Of a DNA stretch of 64,000 bases, positions 26,969-35,732 are shown one piece after another. The stretch lies in assembly GCF_030295975.1 (NCBI RefSeq), contig NZ_AP027364.1, positions 2,480,001 through 2,544,000 on the forward strand. Direction: 5' to 3'. Position 1 is the stretch's first letter, and each line of letters begins with the position of its first letter. The position numbers and the translations under genes were made by a program. The notes beneath the pieces were generated by a model, which was not told where the DNA came from, did no database searches, and saw nothing but the letters and a program-made list of their open reading frames with translations. The stretch comes from Thalassotalea atypica (GTDB taxonomy: Bacteria; Pseudomonadota; Gammaproteobacteria; Enterobacterales; Alteromonadaceae).

Positions 26969-28337
26969 CTGATAACTCCGAAGAAGATGCTAGGTGATTA
27001 TTCGTTGATGGGATGAGAAAATAATTTAAACGAGAGACGGTTTTTAACGCGTCAACATCAATGTTAACTTTTGCTATTGTGGTATTAAGTTGCGCAATTC
27101 GCGCTCTTACCACCTCAGCAAAGTCACCATCGTCATTGGTGTATGCGGTTAAGGCCGCTTCTGCTTGCTCGTGGGTTTGCTTAATCAACTGGCTTTTATA
27201 CAGTGTTTGCCTTTGTGATAAACGATTTAGATTACGGAGTTCTTTTTCTACCTCGGCAATCATGTTTCTCACCAGTAAGAGCTTTTCTGTATTTATTGCC
27301 TCAGCGTCAGCCATTGATGCACTGACAACTTTGTCTTGCTTGTTCTTTGTAAATAACGGCAAATCAAATGTTACCCCGACCGAGAAAAAGTCAGAGCGAT
27401 CTGTGCCATTTGGCGCATTGTCACGATAAGCGTAACTTGCGTTTACACCAAATTGCGGTTGGTATTGCTGCTGGGCAAGTTCAACGCCCTGTTTAGCGAC
27501 CTTTTGTTTAACATCAACCGCTAACACGACAGGATGATTAACAAGTAGTTGCGCCAATTCACTTTTGCTCGGTGTGTTATTTTTTAACCATTGCCCATTG
27601 CTCAATGACAGGTGTGGCAATGTATTGTCGACACTAAAGTTGCTAATGGCATCTTGAAAATAAAAGCTCGAGTTTTCTTGGTTTGATTGATAAAACCACT
27701 CCGATAAACCTGCCTTGGCCGTTTCAAGTTTTTGCTGTTCAGTAACGAGACGATCATCTAGACGCAGTAGCTCTAGTTGAGCGCGAATAACGTCTTGTTG
27801 TCTCGTCTTACCCACAGCCGTTGAATAACTGGCTTTAGCAATGTCAACCATTTGCTCAAACAGCCCTTTATCGTCATTAATCAAACGAATGGTTTTTTGA
27901 GCGAGATAAGCGTCTAACCATAGTTGCGTCACTTGTTTTTCGACTTGCGCATTACGATTAGCGTTTAGTAACGGGAATTTTTCTGCTTCGGTTGTTAACT
28001 GAGCACTTTTAATTTTTAACACATCACCGCGAGGTAGCATTTGGCTGACCCCCACTTTTAGCTGTGTCATAGCTTCTTGATCAAAATCCCAGTTATCCGT
28101 TGGCAGATTCGTCGCGCTAATCGATACTTTCGGATCGGCTAATGCTAATGAGGCGATACTTCTCGCCTCTATTGCCGATTGCTTTAAATCATTTCCTTTA
28201 GACCATGGATCGTTTTGCTGGGCAAGGGTAATGGCTTGCTCTAGCGTAACCTGCTGGGCGGCAAACACTTGAAATGTCATTATCGCTAATAAAGGCATCA
28301 ATTTTGCCTTTATGCGACAACTACTCAATATAGGCAT
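26958..28337 (-). CDS. cusC: CusC-type TolC-family outer-membrane efflux protein
   Basis: This 459-residue protein has an N-terminal signal peptide (about 1-26, ending in FQVFAAQ). Two TolC-like repeats follow, each rich in Ala, Gln and Leu with long coiled helices. Examples are VTLEQAITLAQQNDPWSKGND at the start and VGVTFDLPLFTKNKQDKVVSA in the second half, the latter matching the usual VGVSF.LPLF segment. It forms the outer-membrane channel of the tripartite pump with the CusB and CusA products of the next two genes. The start shares bases with the DUF411 stop, and the 3' end overlaps cusB by 11 bases, so expression is tightly coupled. No acylated Cys is seen, unlike E. coli CusC. Confidence 0.88.
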   Translation of the reverse strand: MPILSSCRIKAKLMPLLAIMTFQVFAAQQVTLEQAITLAQQNDPWSKGNDLKQSAIEARSIASLALADPKVSISATNLPTDNWDFDQEAMTQLKVGVSQMLPRGDVLKIKSAQLTTEAEKFPLLNANRNAQVEKQVTQLWLDAYLAQKTIRLINDDKGLFEQMVDIAKASYSTAVGKTRQQDVIRAQLELLRLDDRLVTEQQKLETAKAGLSEWFYQSNQENSSFYFQDAISNFSVDNTLPHLSLSNGQWLKNNTPSKSELAQLLVNHPVVLAVDVKQKVAKQGVELAQQQYQPQFGVNASYAYRDNAPNGTDRSDFFSVGVTFDLPLFTKNKQDKVVSASMADAEAINTEKLLLVRNMIAEVEKELRNLNRLSQRQTLYKSQLIKQTHEQAEAALTAYTNDDGDFAEVVRARIAQLNTTIAKVNIDVDALKTVSRLNYFLIPSTNNHLASSSELSDVK

Positions 28338-28837
28338 TAAAACTGCTCCTCATAGCTATTTATTTGCGCATACACTTTGCTGCTACCGTCAGGATATAAA
28401 ATCAAAATTTTATATGGCATAAATTTGTCACCAACTTCCATGCCAGGAGAGCCGACCGGCATTGCTGGTACAGACAAGCCAATGGCATCTGAATGCGCCT
28501 CACTTAAGAATTTTTTGATAAATTTAGCGGGTACATGACCTTCAAAAGCAAACCCACTTTGAGTAATGGCTGTGTGGCATGAGCGGTAATTAGGCGTAAT
28601 GTTGAATTTTTGCTTGATGCTAGTGATGTCTTGATAATCTTTCGCATGAGTAATGATCTGCTCTTGCTCTAAATGGCTGATCCATTTTTTACAACAACCA
28701 CACGTTGGCGTTTTAAAAACCAACAGCTCTGTTGCTTGATTTACTTGGCTAGATGATGGAGTCGGCTGTTCGTTACTTGCAAATAGATACGTAGGTGCAA
28801 ATAGCACAGCGATGATAATTAAAGTTTTTAAGTTCAT
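28337..28837 (-). CDS. DUF411 periplasmic metal-associated protein
   Basis: The 166-residue protein has a signal peptide (about 1-20) and the DUF411 signature TPTCGCCKKWISHLEQ (about 49-64), followed by YRSCHTAI, FEGHVPAKFIKKFL and VPAMPVGSPGMEVG. The CGCC and SCHTA motifs are the likely metal or redox site. DUF411 proteins are repeatedly encoded with copper efflux and copper-resistance genes, but the exact role is unproven. Here it precedes cusC with overlapping stop and start. It could act as a periplasmic copper carrier or thiol protein feeding the pump. Confidence 0.88.
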   Translation of the reverse strand: MNLKTLIIIAVLFAPTYLFASNEQPTPSSSQVNQATELLVFKTPTCGCCKKWISHLEQEQIITHAKDYQDITSIKQKFNITPNYRSCHTAITQSGFAFEGHVPAKFIKKFLSEAHSDAIGLSVPAMPVGSPGMEVGDKFMPYKILILYPDGSSKVYAQINSYEEQF

Positions 28838-28947
28838 ATTACCTCCAGATAATCTGGAATAGTTTTTGGGTGTTTCTGGAGCTAGTATTGTTCAAGCCCA
28901 GTTATTGCGTATGTTGTGCATCAAATTACAGACACACTGATCCTGTA

Positions 28948-29343
28948 TTAGGCAATAATGGGAGGACGAAATAAAGAAGAGGCAGCAACTGAGTAAAATG
29001 ACGAGTGAGTCGAATACATTTTATCTGCAATAAGAAGGTGTTCAGGTTTAGCGATGGTTGACTCTATAATTGCCGCATTACTGCAGCCATTAGTAGGACA
29101 ATAACACTCGGTCATACAACAAGCACCGTGTGACTCATCCATAGCATCACTGCTAACACTCATCATCATCCCTTCATGATGCATAGTTGACATATCGTGT
29201 GTCATCATCATTGAGCTATGTTGAGGAGCAGAAGAATCATGTTTTGACATATCACAAGACATAGCAGCAAAAGCAAATGCTTGCCCAAGTAGAGCAACCA
29301 TAAAGCTAACAACAACTATTACTTTAGATAGTGAACGAGACAT
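28948..29343 (-). CDS. Small secreted Met/His/Cys-rich protein (CopL/DUF2946-like)
   Basis: The 131-residue protein has a signal peptide (about 1-28), then a Met/His cluster (HSSMMMTHDMSTMHHEGMMM) and a Cys cluster (GACCMTECYCPTNGC). It ends in LFRPPIIA, like the short RPP ending of DUF2946/CopL proteins. The abundance of soft-metal ligands fits Cu(I) binding in the periplasm. It is 110 bases upstream of the DUF411 gene on the same strand, and the region just above it is the likely promoter of the whole copper operon. CopL proteins affect copper-dependent expression in xanthomonads. A role here as copper buffer or regulator is inference. Confidence 0.65.
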   Translation of the reverse strand: MSRSLSKVIVVVSFMVALLGQAFAFAAMSCDMSKHDSSAPQHSSMMMTHDMSTMHHEGMMMSVSSDAMDESHGACCMTECYCPTNGCSNAAIIESTIAKPEHLLIADKMYSTHSSFYSVAASSLFRPPIIA

Positions 29344-29428
29344 TAATCACACTTAAATCAAAACGTACCGACGAAAAATATCATAATAAAGACCGCATTA
29401 GCAAGATCAACCAACGATCTATTTGTAA

Positions 29429-30523
29429 CTATTCAATACTCGAGACCAGTGTTTCATATGCCTTTTGATACTGTCCTTCTTTTGCATAGATACTAGCTAA
29501 GTACCTTTCCAACTCAACTTTATCTTTGTTAAGATCGCTTTTTTTTGCATGTTCAATTGCACTTTTTAAATGCTGAAAACAGGCACCATTCATTTCATTT
29601 CTACAGGTAAATTCAGCAATATTCTTATAGGTCAGTAGCTGTACTCTTGATGATTGCGCCCTTATCGCACTTTCCTTTGCAAGCTCAAGTGATTGTTTAG
29701 CGTCCTTTAACAACTGTAGTTTTTCTTGATATTCGGCCATTCTTGATAACGAAAAAGCTTGGTTTAGATAGTTTTTATCTTTCAACGCCCATCGGTAAGA
29801 AAGCTGCATTGCACTAATTGCTGCTTTGAAGTTTTCTTGTCGCTCTTCTATACGTCCTAGGTTGTAATAGCTGATAGACGTAAAGTGTGGGCTTTGCAAG
29901 TGCCGAAACATCTCGATGGTGTCTTTAATGAGCTTAATTGCTTCGGAATAACGACCTAAATCTCTCAAGATGGTCGAATAACGCTGTAATAGGATCGCTT
30001 TTTCAAAGCCACTCGGTAAATATGATAGATATTTATGGGCCAGTTTTAAGTTAGTTTCCCTTTGATTATCGCGGCCTAATGACATATTGGCAAATATCAA
30101 CTCTATTAACGCTGCCGTTTCAATAGTAGGTGCGCGACTTTGCTTTGCTTTTTCATAGGCGGTTTGAGCAGTAATGAGAAAGAGCTTGTTTTCTCTTCTT
30201 TGATAATGGCCTCGCGCTTTACTCACCAGTGCTCTTGCATACCATAACTCATTCAATAAACCGGAAGCGATGGCCTCTTTTACATAATGTAGTATATGCT
30301 CGGGCTGATCTACGTAATAAGCCAATTCAGATAAGACAACGAACAATTTAACTTTTTCTTGTAACGCCACGCCAGCATCAAGCTGGCTTTGTAATTCATA
30401 AAAAGCCTGCTCAGGGTTTTGAGCAATCTGGTGGTTTAATGCTTGGAAATCAATATCCGCAGGTACTGCTACGGCAATAAAGCTGATGCAGAACAAAATG
30501 CTAATTAAAAGCTTTTTAATCAT
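29429..30523 (-). CDS. Secreted TPR-repeat protein
   Basis: This 364-residue protein has a signal peptide (about 1-20) and about six degenerate tetratricopeptide repeats. The clearest are SISYYNLGRIEERQENFKAA, AFSLSRMAEYQEKLQLLKDA and LERYLASIYAKEGQYQKAYE. It resembles the periplasmic TPR sensor halves of marine GGDEF or histidine-kinase proteins, but the reading frame stops without a transmembrane helix or output domain. It may be a free-standing scaffold. The upstream TonB-receptor gene has its own terminator, so the two are probably separate transcripts. Function unknown. Confidence 0.7.
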   Translation of the reverse strand: MIKKLLISILFCISFIAVAVPADIDFQALNHQIAQNPEQAFYELQSQLDAGVALQEKVKLFVVLSELAYYVDQPEHILHYVKEAIASGLLNELWYARALVSKARGHYQRRENKLFLITAQTAYEKAKQSRAPTIETAALIELIFANMSLGRDNQRETNLKLAHKYLSYLPSGFEKAILLQRYSTILRDLGRYSEAIKLIKDTIEMFRHLQSPHFTSISYYNLGRIEERQENFKAAISAMQLSYRWALKDKNYLNQAFSLSRMAEYQEKLQLLKDAKQSLELAKESAIRAQSSRVQLLTYKNIAEFTCRNEMNGACFQHLKSAIEHAKKSDLNKDKVELERYLASIYAKEGQYQKAYETLVSSIE

Positions 30524-30581
30524 TTTATTTCTAGTTCTAAAATATTATGAATAGACTAACGTAGGATAAAGCAGAAGTAAA

Positions 30582-30612
30582 AAAGGCTTACTCAGGGAGA
30601 AGTAAGCCTTAT
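30582..30612 (-). terminator. Rho-independent terminator of the TonB-receptor gene
   Basis: Perfect 10-base arms AAGGCTTACT and AGTAAGCCTT enclose an 8-base loop, followed on the minus strand by six T. It lies 15 bases after the receptor stop. Confidence 0.88.
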
Positions 30613-30626
30613 ATAAAGAGACATAT

Positions 30627-33290
30627 TTAGAACTTGTAGTTTAATCTTGCAAAACCACGTCTACCTAATAGGTCATAGGTCATAACGTCAGTGTTCGCAT
30701 CATTCCACGAAGTTAAATAAGGAGCATCTTCATCAAATAGATTATCTACACCTACCGTTAATTGCAGACTGTCATTAAATCTATATGATGCGGCAACATC
30801 TGAATAAGTAATAGCATCGACAGATTTACCCAATGGATCAAAATCACCACCATTTACATCATCTGCACTCCCGATATATCGTAGAGAGTATGATACATGC
30901 CAATCATCACTCGCTAAAGCAAACGTAAAATTACCACGCCACTCAGTGTAACTTCCCTGATCTTCAGTGATATAACCCACTTTATCTATCGTCGGTTGTC
31001 CTGCAAATGGTGTACTTTCATGATCTAAAAGTCGAGTAATATCAACAATAGTCTTCGCATCAAAACCGTACAAATCAAACTTATATTCAACGTTTACATC
31101 AATACCACTGACCTTTTCTACAGCCGCATTAACAGGGCGTTGATTTAATTGGTCAACTTGCTTAGTCACAGGGTGACGCGTAAATGAGTCACAAAATTGA
31201 GAGTTTCCATTAGGATCTTCATAACAAAGGCGAAGCATATCTGAGCCATTAACTGAGGTGATTGAGTCGTCTATTTCAATATCAAAGTAATCAACCGTTG
31301 CTGATAAGCCATCAACTATGCTTGCTTCCCATACAACACCAACAGTGACAGTATCTGCCGTCTCAGCACCAAGCTCTGGATTGCCACCAACACTTGTCAA
31401 TATAGTTGTACCGTCTTGAACAAAGTTAGCCGGGACACCATCTGACTGACAATTTGCAGCGATAGCGCCAGTAGCATTTTCACACGGGTCGATAGTTCTT
31501 AAGTTTTCACCATTTGTACCACCAAATAACTCGGTAATGACAGGCGCTCGAAATGCCGATGATTGTACACCACGAACCATAAATTGCTCATTTACACGCC
31601 ATGTTAGACCAATTTTATGGGTAGTTTCTGCATCAGTGAAACTGTAATCAGAATAACGTATTGCAGCATCTGCTGTTAGAGATTCAAAAATAGGTGCAGA
31701 AATTTCAATATAAGCTTCTGATACGTCAAAACTACCACTAATGGGATCTTCATTGCCATTGGCTAAAACAGTAGAGTCTGGGTTTCTCCAACCATCTTCC
31801 CAACGCTGCTCAATACCCGTTGCAAAGGCAAGCGTGCCAGCAGGTAATTCGAATAACTCACCAGATAAGTTGGCTGTCCAACTTCTCATCTCATTACCAC
31901 CTGTACCTTCGCGGCGGTATTTTACATAATCAATTACATCTTGAGATAATTCATTAGTACCAAACCAGTCGCCACAGGGAATACCATTAGTGTTGTCATA
32001 AGTACAAGTGCTGTCATCTAATGTTTGCTGTGCTTTATCCGGGTCGATGTCAAACGTCCAGCCATCAGTACCTGTGTTACGTCCGTAGTTATAGGCAACT
32101 TCCCAGTTCCAACCATTATCTAACTCACCATTCAAACCAAGTACGATTCGTACTGTGTCAGTTTCTTGGAAAAAGTAAGGCGCACCTAGCTCAGTATTAC
32201 GTCGACGTTGAAATTCTAAGTCTTGTCCTGTCGGGTTGTACATAAAGTCAGCATCAACTTGAATGCCCCCAAAACCGTTACGAGGGGTAACAATTTGTTC
32301 ACCTTTACGCTTGGTGTACATCGCCTCTGTAAACAAGTTAATTGAATCGCTAACTTCATAATTAACAAAGCTTGAAATATTAATACGTTCCATAGGGCTA
32401 ACGGCATTTAAGTATGGAATCCACTCAAAACCGTGCTGTGCATTACTGTATGGACCGTATGCATTTCCGTAAGTATTTGTATCTGGGTTTTGGTTGAATT
32501 GTACTTGGCTACCATCAGCTAAAAGTGCTCGACCACCTTCAGTCGTTCCACTACCAAAACACTGGAACTCACCGTCTTCTGTACCAAACTTCGCACAATC
32601 AATTCTATCTGATTGTCTAACCGCTTCAGTATTGCTGTAATTTAGACTTAATACCGCATTACCACGGTCAAAGTTACCACCAAGAGTAAGACTTAAGTCT
32701 TGACTCTCACCATCATTTTCATCTGTAATGCCAGCTTTAATATCAAACTCAGCACCTTCGAACTCCTTTTTCGTGATGATGTTAACCACACCAGCAACAG
32801 CGTCTGCACCATATACCGCAGAAGCACCATCTTTAAGCACCTCGACTCGTTCAATCATTGATGTAGGGATCATATTCAAATCAACACTACTGTTAGCCCC
32901 TGTGCCACCAGCGACAACACGTCTACCATTAAACAGCACTAAGGTTCTTTTAATACCTAGTCCACGTAAGTTGACTTGAGCTGTTCCGTAGCCACCACTT
33001 GTCCAATAAGCATTGCTTGCATTACCCGCAACACCTGCAGAAAATGACATTTCCTGTAATAAGTTTTCCACACTAGAAATACCAGACATGCTGATATCAG
33101 TTGACGTAATAACCGATACTGGACTAGCAGACTCCATATCTGCCCGTTTAATTCTTGAACCAGTAACTTCAATTTTTTCAATATCTTGCTCATTTGTGAT
33201 TTCAGCTAGTGACAAAAATGGCATGGCGACAAACCCACTTAACAATAGTGATTTGGCAATGGGTGTTAAGCGCTTTCTAAGTTGCTTCAT
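30627..33290 (-). CDS. TonB-dependent outer-membrane receptor
   Basis: The 887-residue receptor has a signal peptide (about 1-29), a TonB-box-like IEKIEVTGSRI, the plug domain (ENLLQEMSFSAG, VNLRGLGIKRTLVLFNGRRV, ERVEVLKDGASAVYGADAVAGVVNIITKK), and a long barrel. The barrel ends in TVGVDNLFDEDAPY and the terminal strand GFARLNYKF. The type is that of the large marine receptors for sugars, peptides or amino-acid-related ligands. It is divergent from a HutC-like repressor gene. The 238-base space between them carries GTATATAC palindromes, so control by that repressor is likely. Import of histidine, urocanate or a peptide is a guess. Confidence 0.92.
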   Translation of the reverse strand: MKQLRKRLTPIAKSLLLSGFVAMPFLSLAEITNEQDIEKIEVTGSRIKRADMESASPVSVITSTDISMSGISSVENLLQEMSFSAGVAGNASNAYWTSGGYGTAQVNLRGLGIKRTLVLFNGRRVVAGGTGANSSVDLNMIPTSMIERVEVLKDGASAVYGADAVAGVVNIITKKEFEGAEFDIKAGITDENDGESQDLSLTLGGNFDRGNAVLSLNYSNTEAVRQSDRIDCAKFGTEDGEFQCFGSGTTEGGRALLADGSQVQFNQNPDTNTYGNAYGPYSNAQHGFEWIPYLNAVSPMERINISSFVNYEVSDSINLFTEAMYTKRKGEQIVTPRNGFGGIQVDADFMYNPTGQDLEFQRRRNTELGAPYFFQETDTVRIVLGLNGELDNGWNWEVAYNYGRNTGTDGWTFDIDPDKAQQTLDDSTCTYDNTNGIPCGDWFGTNELSQDVIDYVKYRREGTGGNEMRSWTANLSGELFELPAGTLAFATGIEQRWEDGWRNPDSTVLANGNEDPISGSFDVSEAYIEISAPIFESLTADAAIRYSDYSFTDAETTHKIGLTWRVNEQFMVRGVQSSAFRAPVITELFGGTNGENLRTIDPCENATGAIAANCQSDGVPANFVQDGTTILTSVGGNPELGAETADTVTVGVVWEASIVDGLSATVDYFDIEIDDSITSVNGSDMLRLCYEDPNGNSQFCDSFTRHPVTKQVDQLNQRPVNAAVEKVSGIDVNVEYKFDLYGFDAKTIVDITRLLDHESTPFAGQPTIDKVGYITEDQGSYTEWRGNFTFALASDDWHVSYSLRYIGSADDVNGGDFDPLGKSVDAITYSDVAASYRFNDSLQLTVGVDNLFDEDAPYLTSWNDANTDVMTYDLLGRRGFARLNYKF

Positions 33291-33353
33291 TAATCTTCTC
33301 TCCGACAGTGATTGCTATGTTTTATTTTTTTAAGCCCATTTTTTATACATGAC

Positions 33354-33371
33354 TATACCGGTATATACAAC
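33354..33371. promoter_or_regulatory. Candidate HutC-type operator 1 (overlapping palindromes)
   Basis: TATACCGGTATA (33354-33365) is a perfect 12-base palindrome. It overlaps GTATATAC (33361-33368), followed by AAC. HutC operators of gammaproteobacteria are built around TGTATATACA, and the right half GTATATACAA matches. The site is about 65-80 bases upstream of the receptor start. Confidence 0.45.
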
Positions 33372-33463
33372 AGGTTTTTTAGAAATAAAAAATGTTGTTT
33401 CAATGATGTTAAATATGATTAAAATAGAGAAAGTGGCAAAAGCGATTTACGTTTATTAATGTG

Positions 33464-33471
33464 GTATATAC
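33464..33471. promoter_or_regulatory. Candidate HutC-type operator 2
   Basis: A second GTATATAC lies in GGTATATACTA, 58 bases before the regulator start. It has the same core as the site at 33361, in the same divergent region. Confidence 0.4.
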
Positions 33472-33498
33472 TAAAAGTGAGCCCAATGTTAATATCTT

Positions 33499-33506
33499 GT
33501 ACGTAC
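33499..33506. promoter_or_regulatory. Candidate degenerate HutC-type operator 3
   Basis: CTTGTACGTACTAAG contains the perfect palindrome GTACGTAC with TTGT and AC flanks like the HutC consensus. It lies 23 bases upstream of the regulator ATG and could mediate autoregulation. Confidence 0.3.
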
Positions 33507-33528
33507 TAAGAACTAACAATAAAATTTT

Positions 33529-34245
33529 ATGAATCAACCCAAATACAAAGTCATTGCGAACACCTTAAGCGACAAAATACGCTCTACTGAATGGGAAGAA
33601 GGGTTTAAAATTCCGTCTGAAATTGAGCTTGCGACACAATTTTCGGCGAGCCGTATGACAGCAAGAAAAGCGGTTGATGAGTTGGTTTTGGAAGGCCTAT
33701 TAAAAAGAGTTCCGAGTGTTGGAACATTTGTTTCATTCATTCAAGCACAAAGCTCTATTCTTGAAATTAAAAATATTTCAGATGAAATAAAAGCCCGAGG
33801 TCATAAGCACAGAATGATGGTATTGAGTAAACTCTCCTTTGAGCCTACAGGTGAGTCTGCATTTCCATTTAATTCACACGTTACTAAAGTATTTAAAGTA
33901 ATTGTTATTCATTATGAAAATAACACACCTATTCAACTTGAAGAACGATATGTGAATGCAGATAGAGTGCCATTATTTTTAGAACAGGATTTTAGTAAAA
34001 TTACCGTTAATGAATATTTGTCATCAATATCACCACTAACGGAAGCTGAAATTAGTGTTGAGGCCATGATGCCAACACAAATATTAAAACATAACTTAAA
34101 GTTAAATGATTCTGTCCCCTGCTTAAAAGTGACACGCACAACAATATCAAGCGGATATCCTATTAGTTATGCAGTTTTATATCATCCAGCGGACAAATTT
34201 AAGTTAACAACAACGATTAATACAAATAATCATCTACGTGCTTAA
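33529..34245 (+). CDS. GntR-family regulator, HutC/UTRA type
   Basis: The 238-residue protein has a GntR winged helix at about 5-68 (IPSEIELATQFSASRMTARKAVDELVLEGL) and a UTRA ligand domain. The UTRA part carries HutC-specific runs: IKNISDEIKARGHKHRMMVL, VIVIHYENNTPIQLEERYVN, LEQDFSKITVNEYL and ending YAVLYHPADKFKLT. HutC represses histidine-utilisation genes and is released by urocanate. No hutHUIG genes lie nearby, so this is a solitary copy facing a TonB receptor. It may have a related imidazole-type ligand. The downstream gene is convergent. Confidence 0.85.
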   Translation: MNQPKYKVIANTLSDKIRSTEWEEGFKIPSEIELATQFSASRMTARKAVDELVLEGLLKRVPSVGTFVSFIQAQSSILEIKNISDEIKARGHKHRMMVLSKLSFEPTGESAFPFNSHVTKVFKVIVIHYENNTPIQLEERYVNADRVPLFLEQDFSKITVNEYLSSISPLTEAEISVEAMMPTQILKHNLKLNDSVPCLKVTRTTISSGYPISYAVLYHPADKFKLTTTINTNNHLRA

Positions 34246-34286
34246 TCGCTGTTTTATTGAAGAATTTAGATTTTTTATGTTATTTT

Positions 34287-35450
34287 TTAAAAGTGCTCGG
34301 CAAGTACACTGTTAACCACCGTATCCATGGCGTTTGCGCATACTGGTTCAGTCGAACAATTAATAAACGCCGTGATGGTTAAATCTTTTTCTTTGACGTA
34401 AATGTTGTTGGTTCGATAACCGTAATTAAGTCCATCATGTGCATAACCGGTAGTACCTTGGAAATTTTTCAGTGAAATACCTAAGCCATAATCAGTATCT
34501 GGCGAAAGTTGCACTGCACTGCCGTCTCCCCACATCAATTCTCGAATATCATCACTAATGAAACTGTCATCCATCACTAGGCTTTTCAGAAAAAGTCCCA
34601 TATCTTCAACTGTAGAAACCACTGGATCATTTGCTGTTGCAATATTTTCATGGTGATTTTTAGTCAGGTATAGCTCGCCCCCTTGAATATGGTAGCCTTG
34701 GATAAAATCACCCAGAGATTTTTCAATACCACGATAATACGTTGAGTTAAGTGCAAGTGGCATCAAAATACGCTCGCGCAATGCCACAGAGTGATGCTCA
34801 CCTAGCACTTTATCTAGCACCAAACTCGCTAATAAATAGCCCGTATTGGAATAGCTATAGCCCTCTCCTGGGTAAAAAGAGGCTGGCTTATCGTATACAA
34901 TTGGAAGAAAGTCCATGGCAGATTTAAACCGCTCAGGCTCAGTTAACAATAACTCTTCGTAGGCTTCATCTGTGACAAAATTGAAAACGCCTGCACTGTG
35001 ATTGAGCAGTTGGCGCAAGGTCATTTCACGACTAAAGGCGATACGGTCTAAAATTTCATCGTCAAGCCATAAGTCTAATGTATCATCAAGGCCTAGTAGC
35101 CCTTCATCAACTAATATTGCGGTTAGTAATCCAATCATCGGCTTGCCAGCACTTGCTGTTGGTTGTTGATGATAGGTTTGCATAGGCTCTTGTGTTTCGG
35201 TGTCAGCGACACCTGCACTTCCTAAAAATAAAAACTCTGGTGTCTCTACCCGTAAAATAACCCCTGGCACATTTTCGCCTATAACACTGTCTATCACTAA
35301 CTGATAATCAATCGGCGCTTCAACGACTGTACTGGTTTGCTCTGTGATTTTGACCTCATCATTACTTGATGAGCTGCTTCCGCAGCCAGCTAAGCCTAAA
35401 CTGGCAAATGATATGGCTGTTATTAATGGCACCTGAGAGAAAAATTTCAT
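34287..35450 (-). CDS. Serine hydrolase of the class C beta-lactamase fold, lipoprotein
   Basis: This 387-residue protein carries a lipobox (GLAGC, Cys at about 22), so it is probably anchored in the outer membrane. The catalytic motifs are SAGK (SxxK, about residue 102), YSYSNTGY (YxN) and HDGLNYG (replacing KTG). LLNHSAGVFNF is the usual LLTHTSG-like segment. This set is typical of EstB-type esterases and D-aminopeptidase-like members rather than true beta-lactamases. The substrate is unknown. It is convergent with the HutC-like gene and separate from the DUF4382 gene upstream. Confidence 0.85.
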   Translation of the reverse strand: MKFFSQVPLITAISFASLGLAGCGSSSSSNDEVKITEQTSTVVEAPIDYQLVIDSVIGENVPGVILRVETPEFLFLGSAGVADTETQEPMQTYHQQPTASAGKPMIGLLTAILVDEGLLGLDDTLDLWLDDEILDRIAFSREMTLRQLLNHSAGVFNFVTDEAYEELLLTEPERFKSAMDFLPIVYDKPASFYPGEGYSYSNTGYLLASLVLDKVLGEHHSVALRERILMPLALNSTYYRGIEKSLGDFIQGYHIQGGELYLTKNHHENIATANDPVVSTVEDMGLFLKSLVMDDSFISDDIRELMWGDGSAVQLSPDTDYGLGISLKNFQGTTGYAHDGLNYGYRTNNIYVKEKDLTITAFINCSTEPVCANAMDTVVNSVLAEHF

Positions 35451-35697
35451 GTTATTTAATCCTTTAATCTAATTAATTACATAAAAACTGTACTCAAAAT
35501 CGGCGCAGAAAAGCGTACCAATGCTTCTCGATTTGTATCACTTTGTATCTTTATCTGATGTTCAGATAAGCTAAGTTTCAGTAATACATAACAAGTGAAA
35601 GTGCAATGGCGTTTTTTAAGATGAGGAATTAAGAGAGAGGAAATTAGGCTAGATTGTACTTATCGCATGCCATGTGGAAATGTTATAACAACTGCAA

Positions 35698-35724
35698 GCA
35701 TAGCTGCCTTTCCGGCAGCTATGC
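35698..35724 (-). terminator. Hairpin after the DUF4382 gene
   Basis: Perfect 11-base arms GCATAGCTGCC and GGCAGCTATGC enclose a 5-base loop, 9 bases after the stop. The T-run is weak, so its strength as a terminator is uncertain. Confidence 0.6.
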
Positions 35725-35732
35725 AGTTAAAG

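Noticed and set aside
33354-33365. TATACCGGTATA as an independent regulator site
   Set aside because: It is a perfect palindrome but overlaps the GTATATAC motif. It is recorded as part of the HutC-type site, because there is no second copy to support a separate reader.
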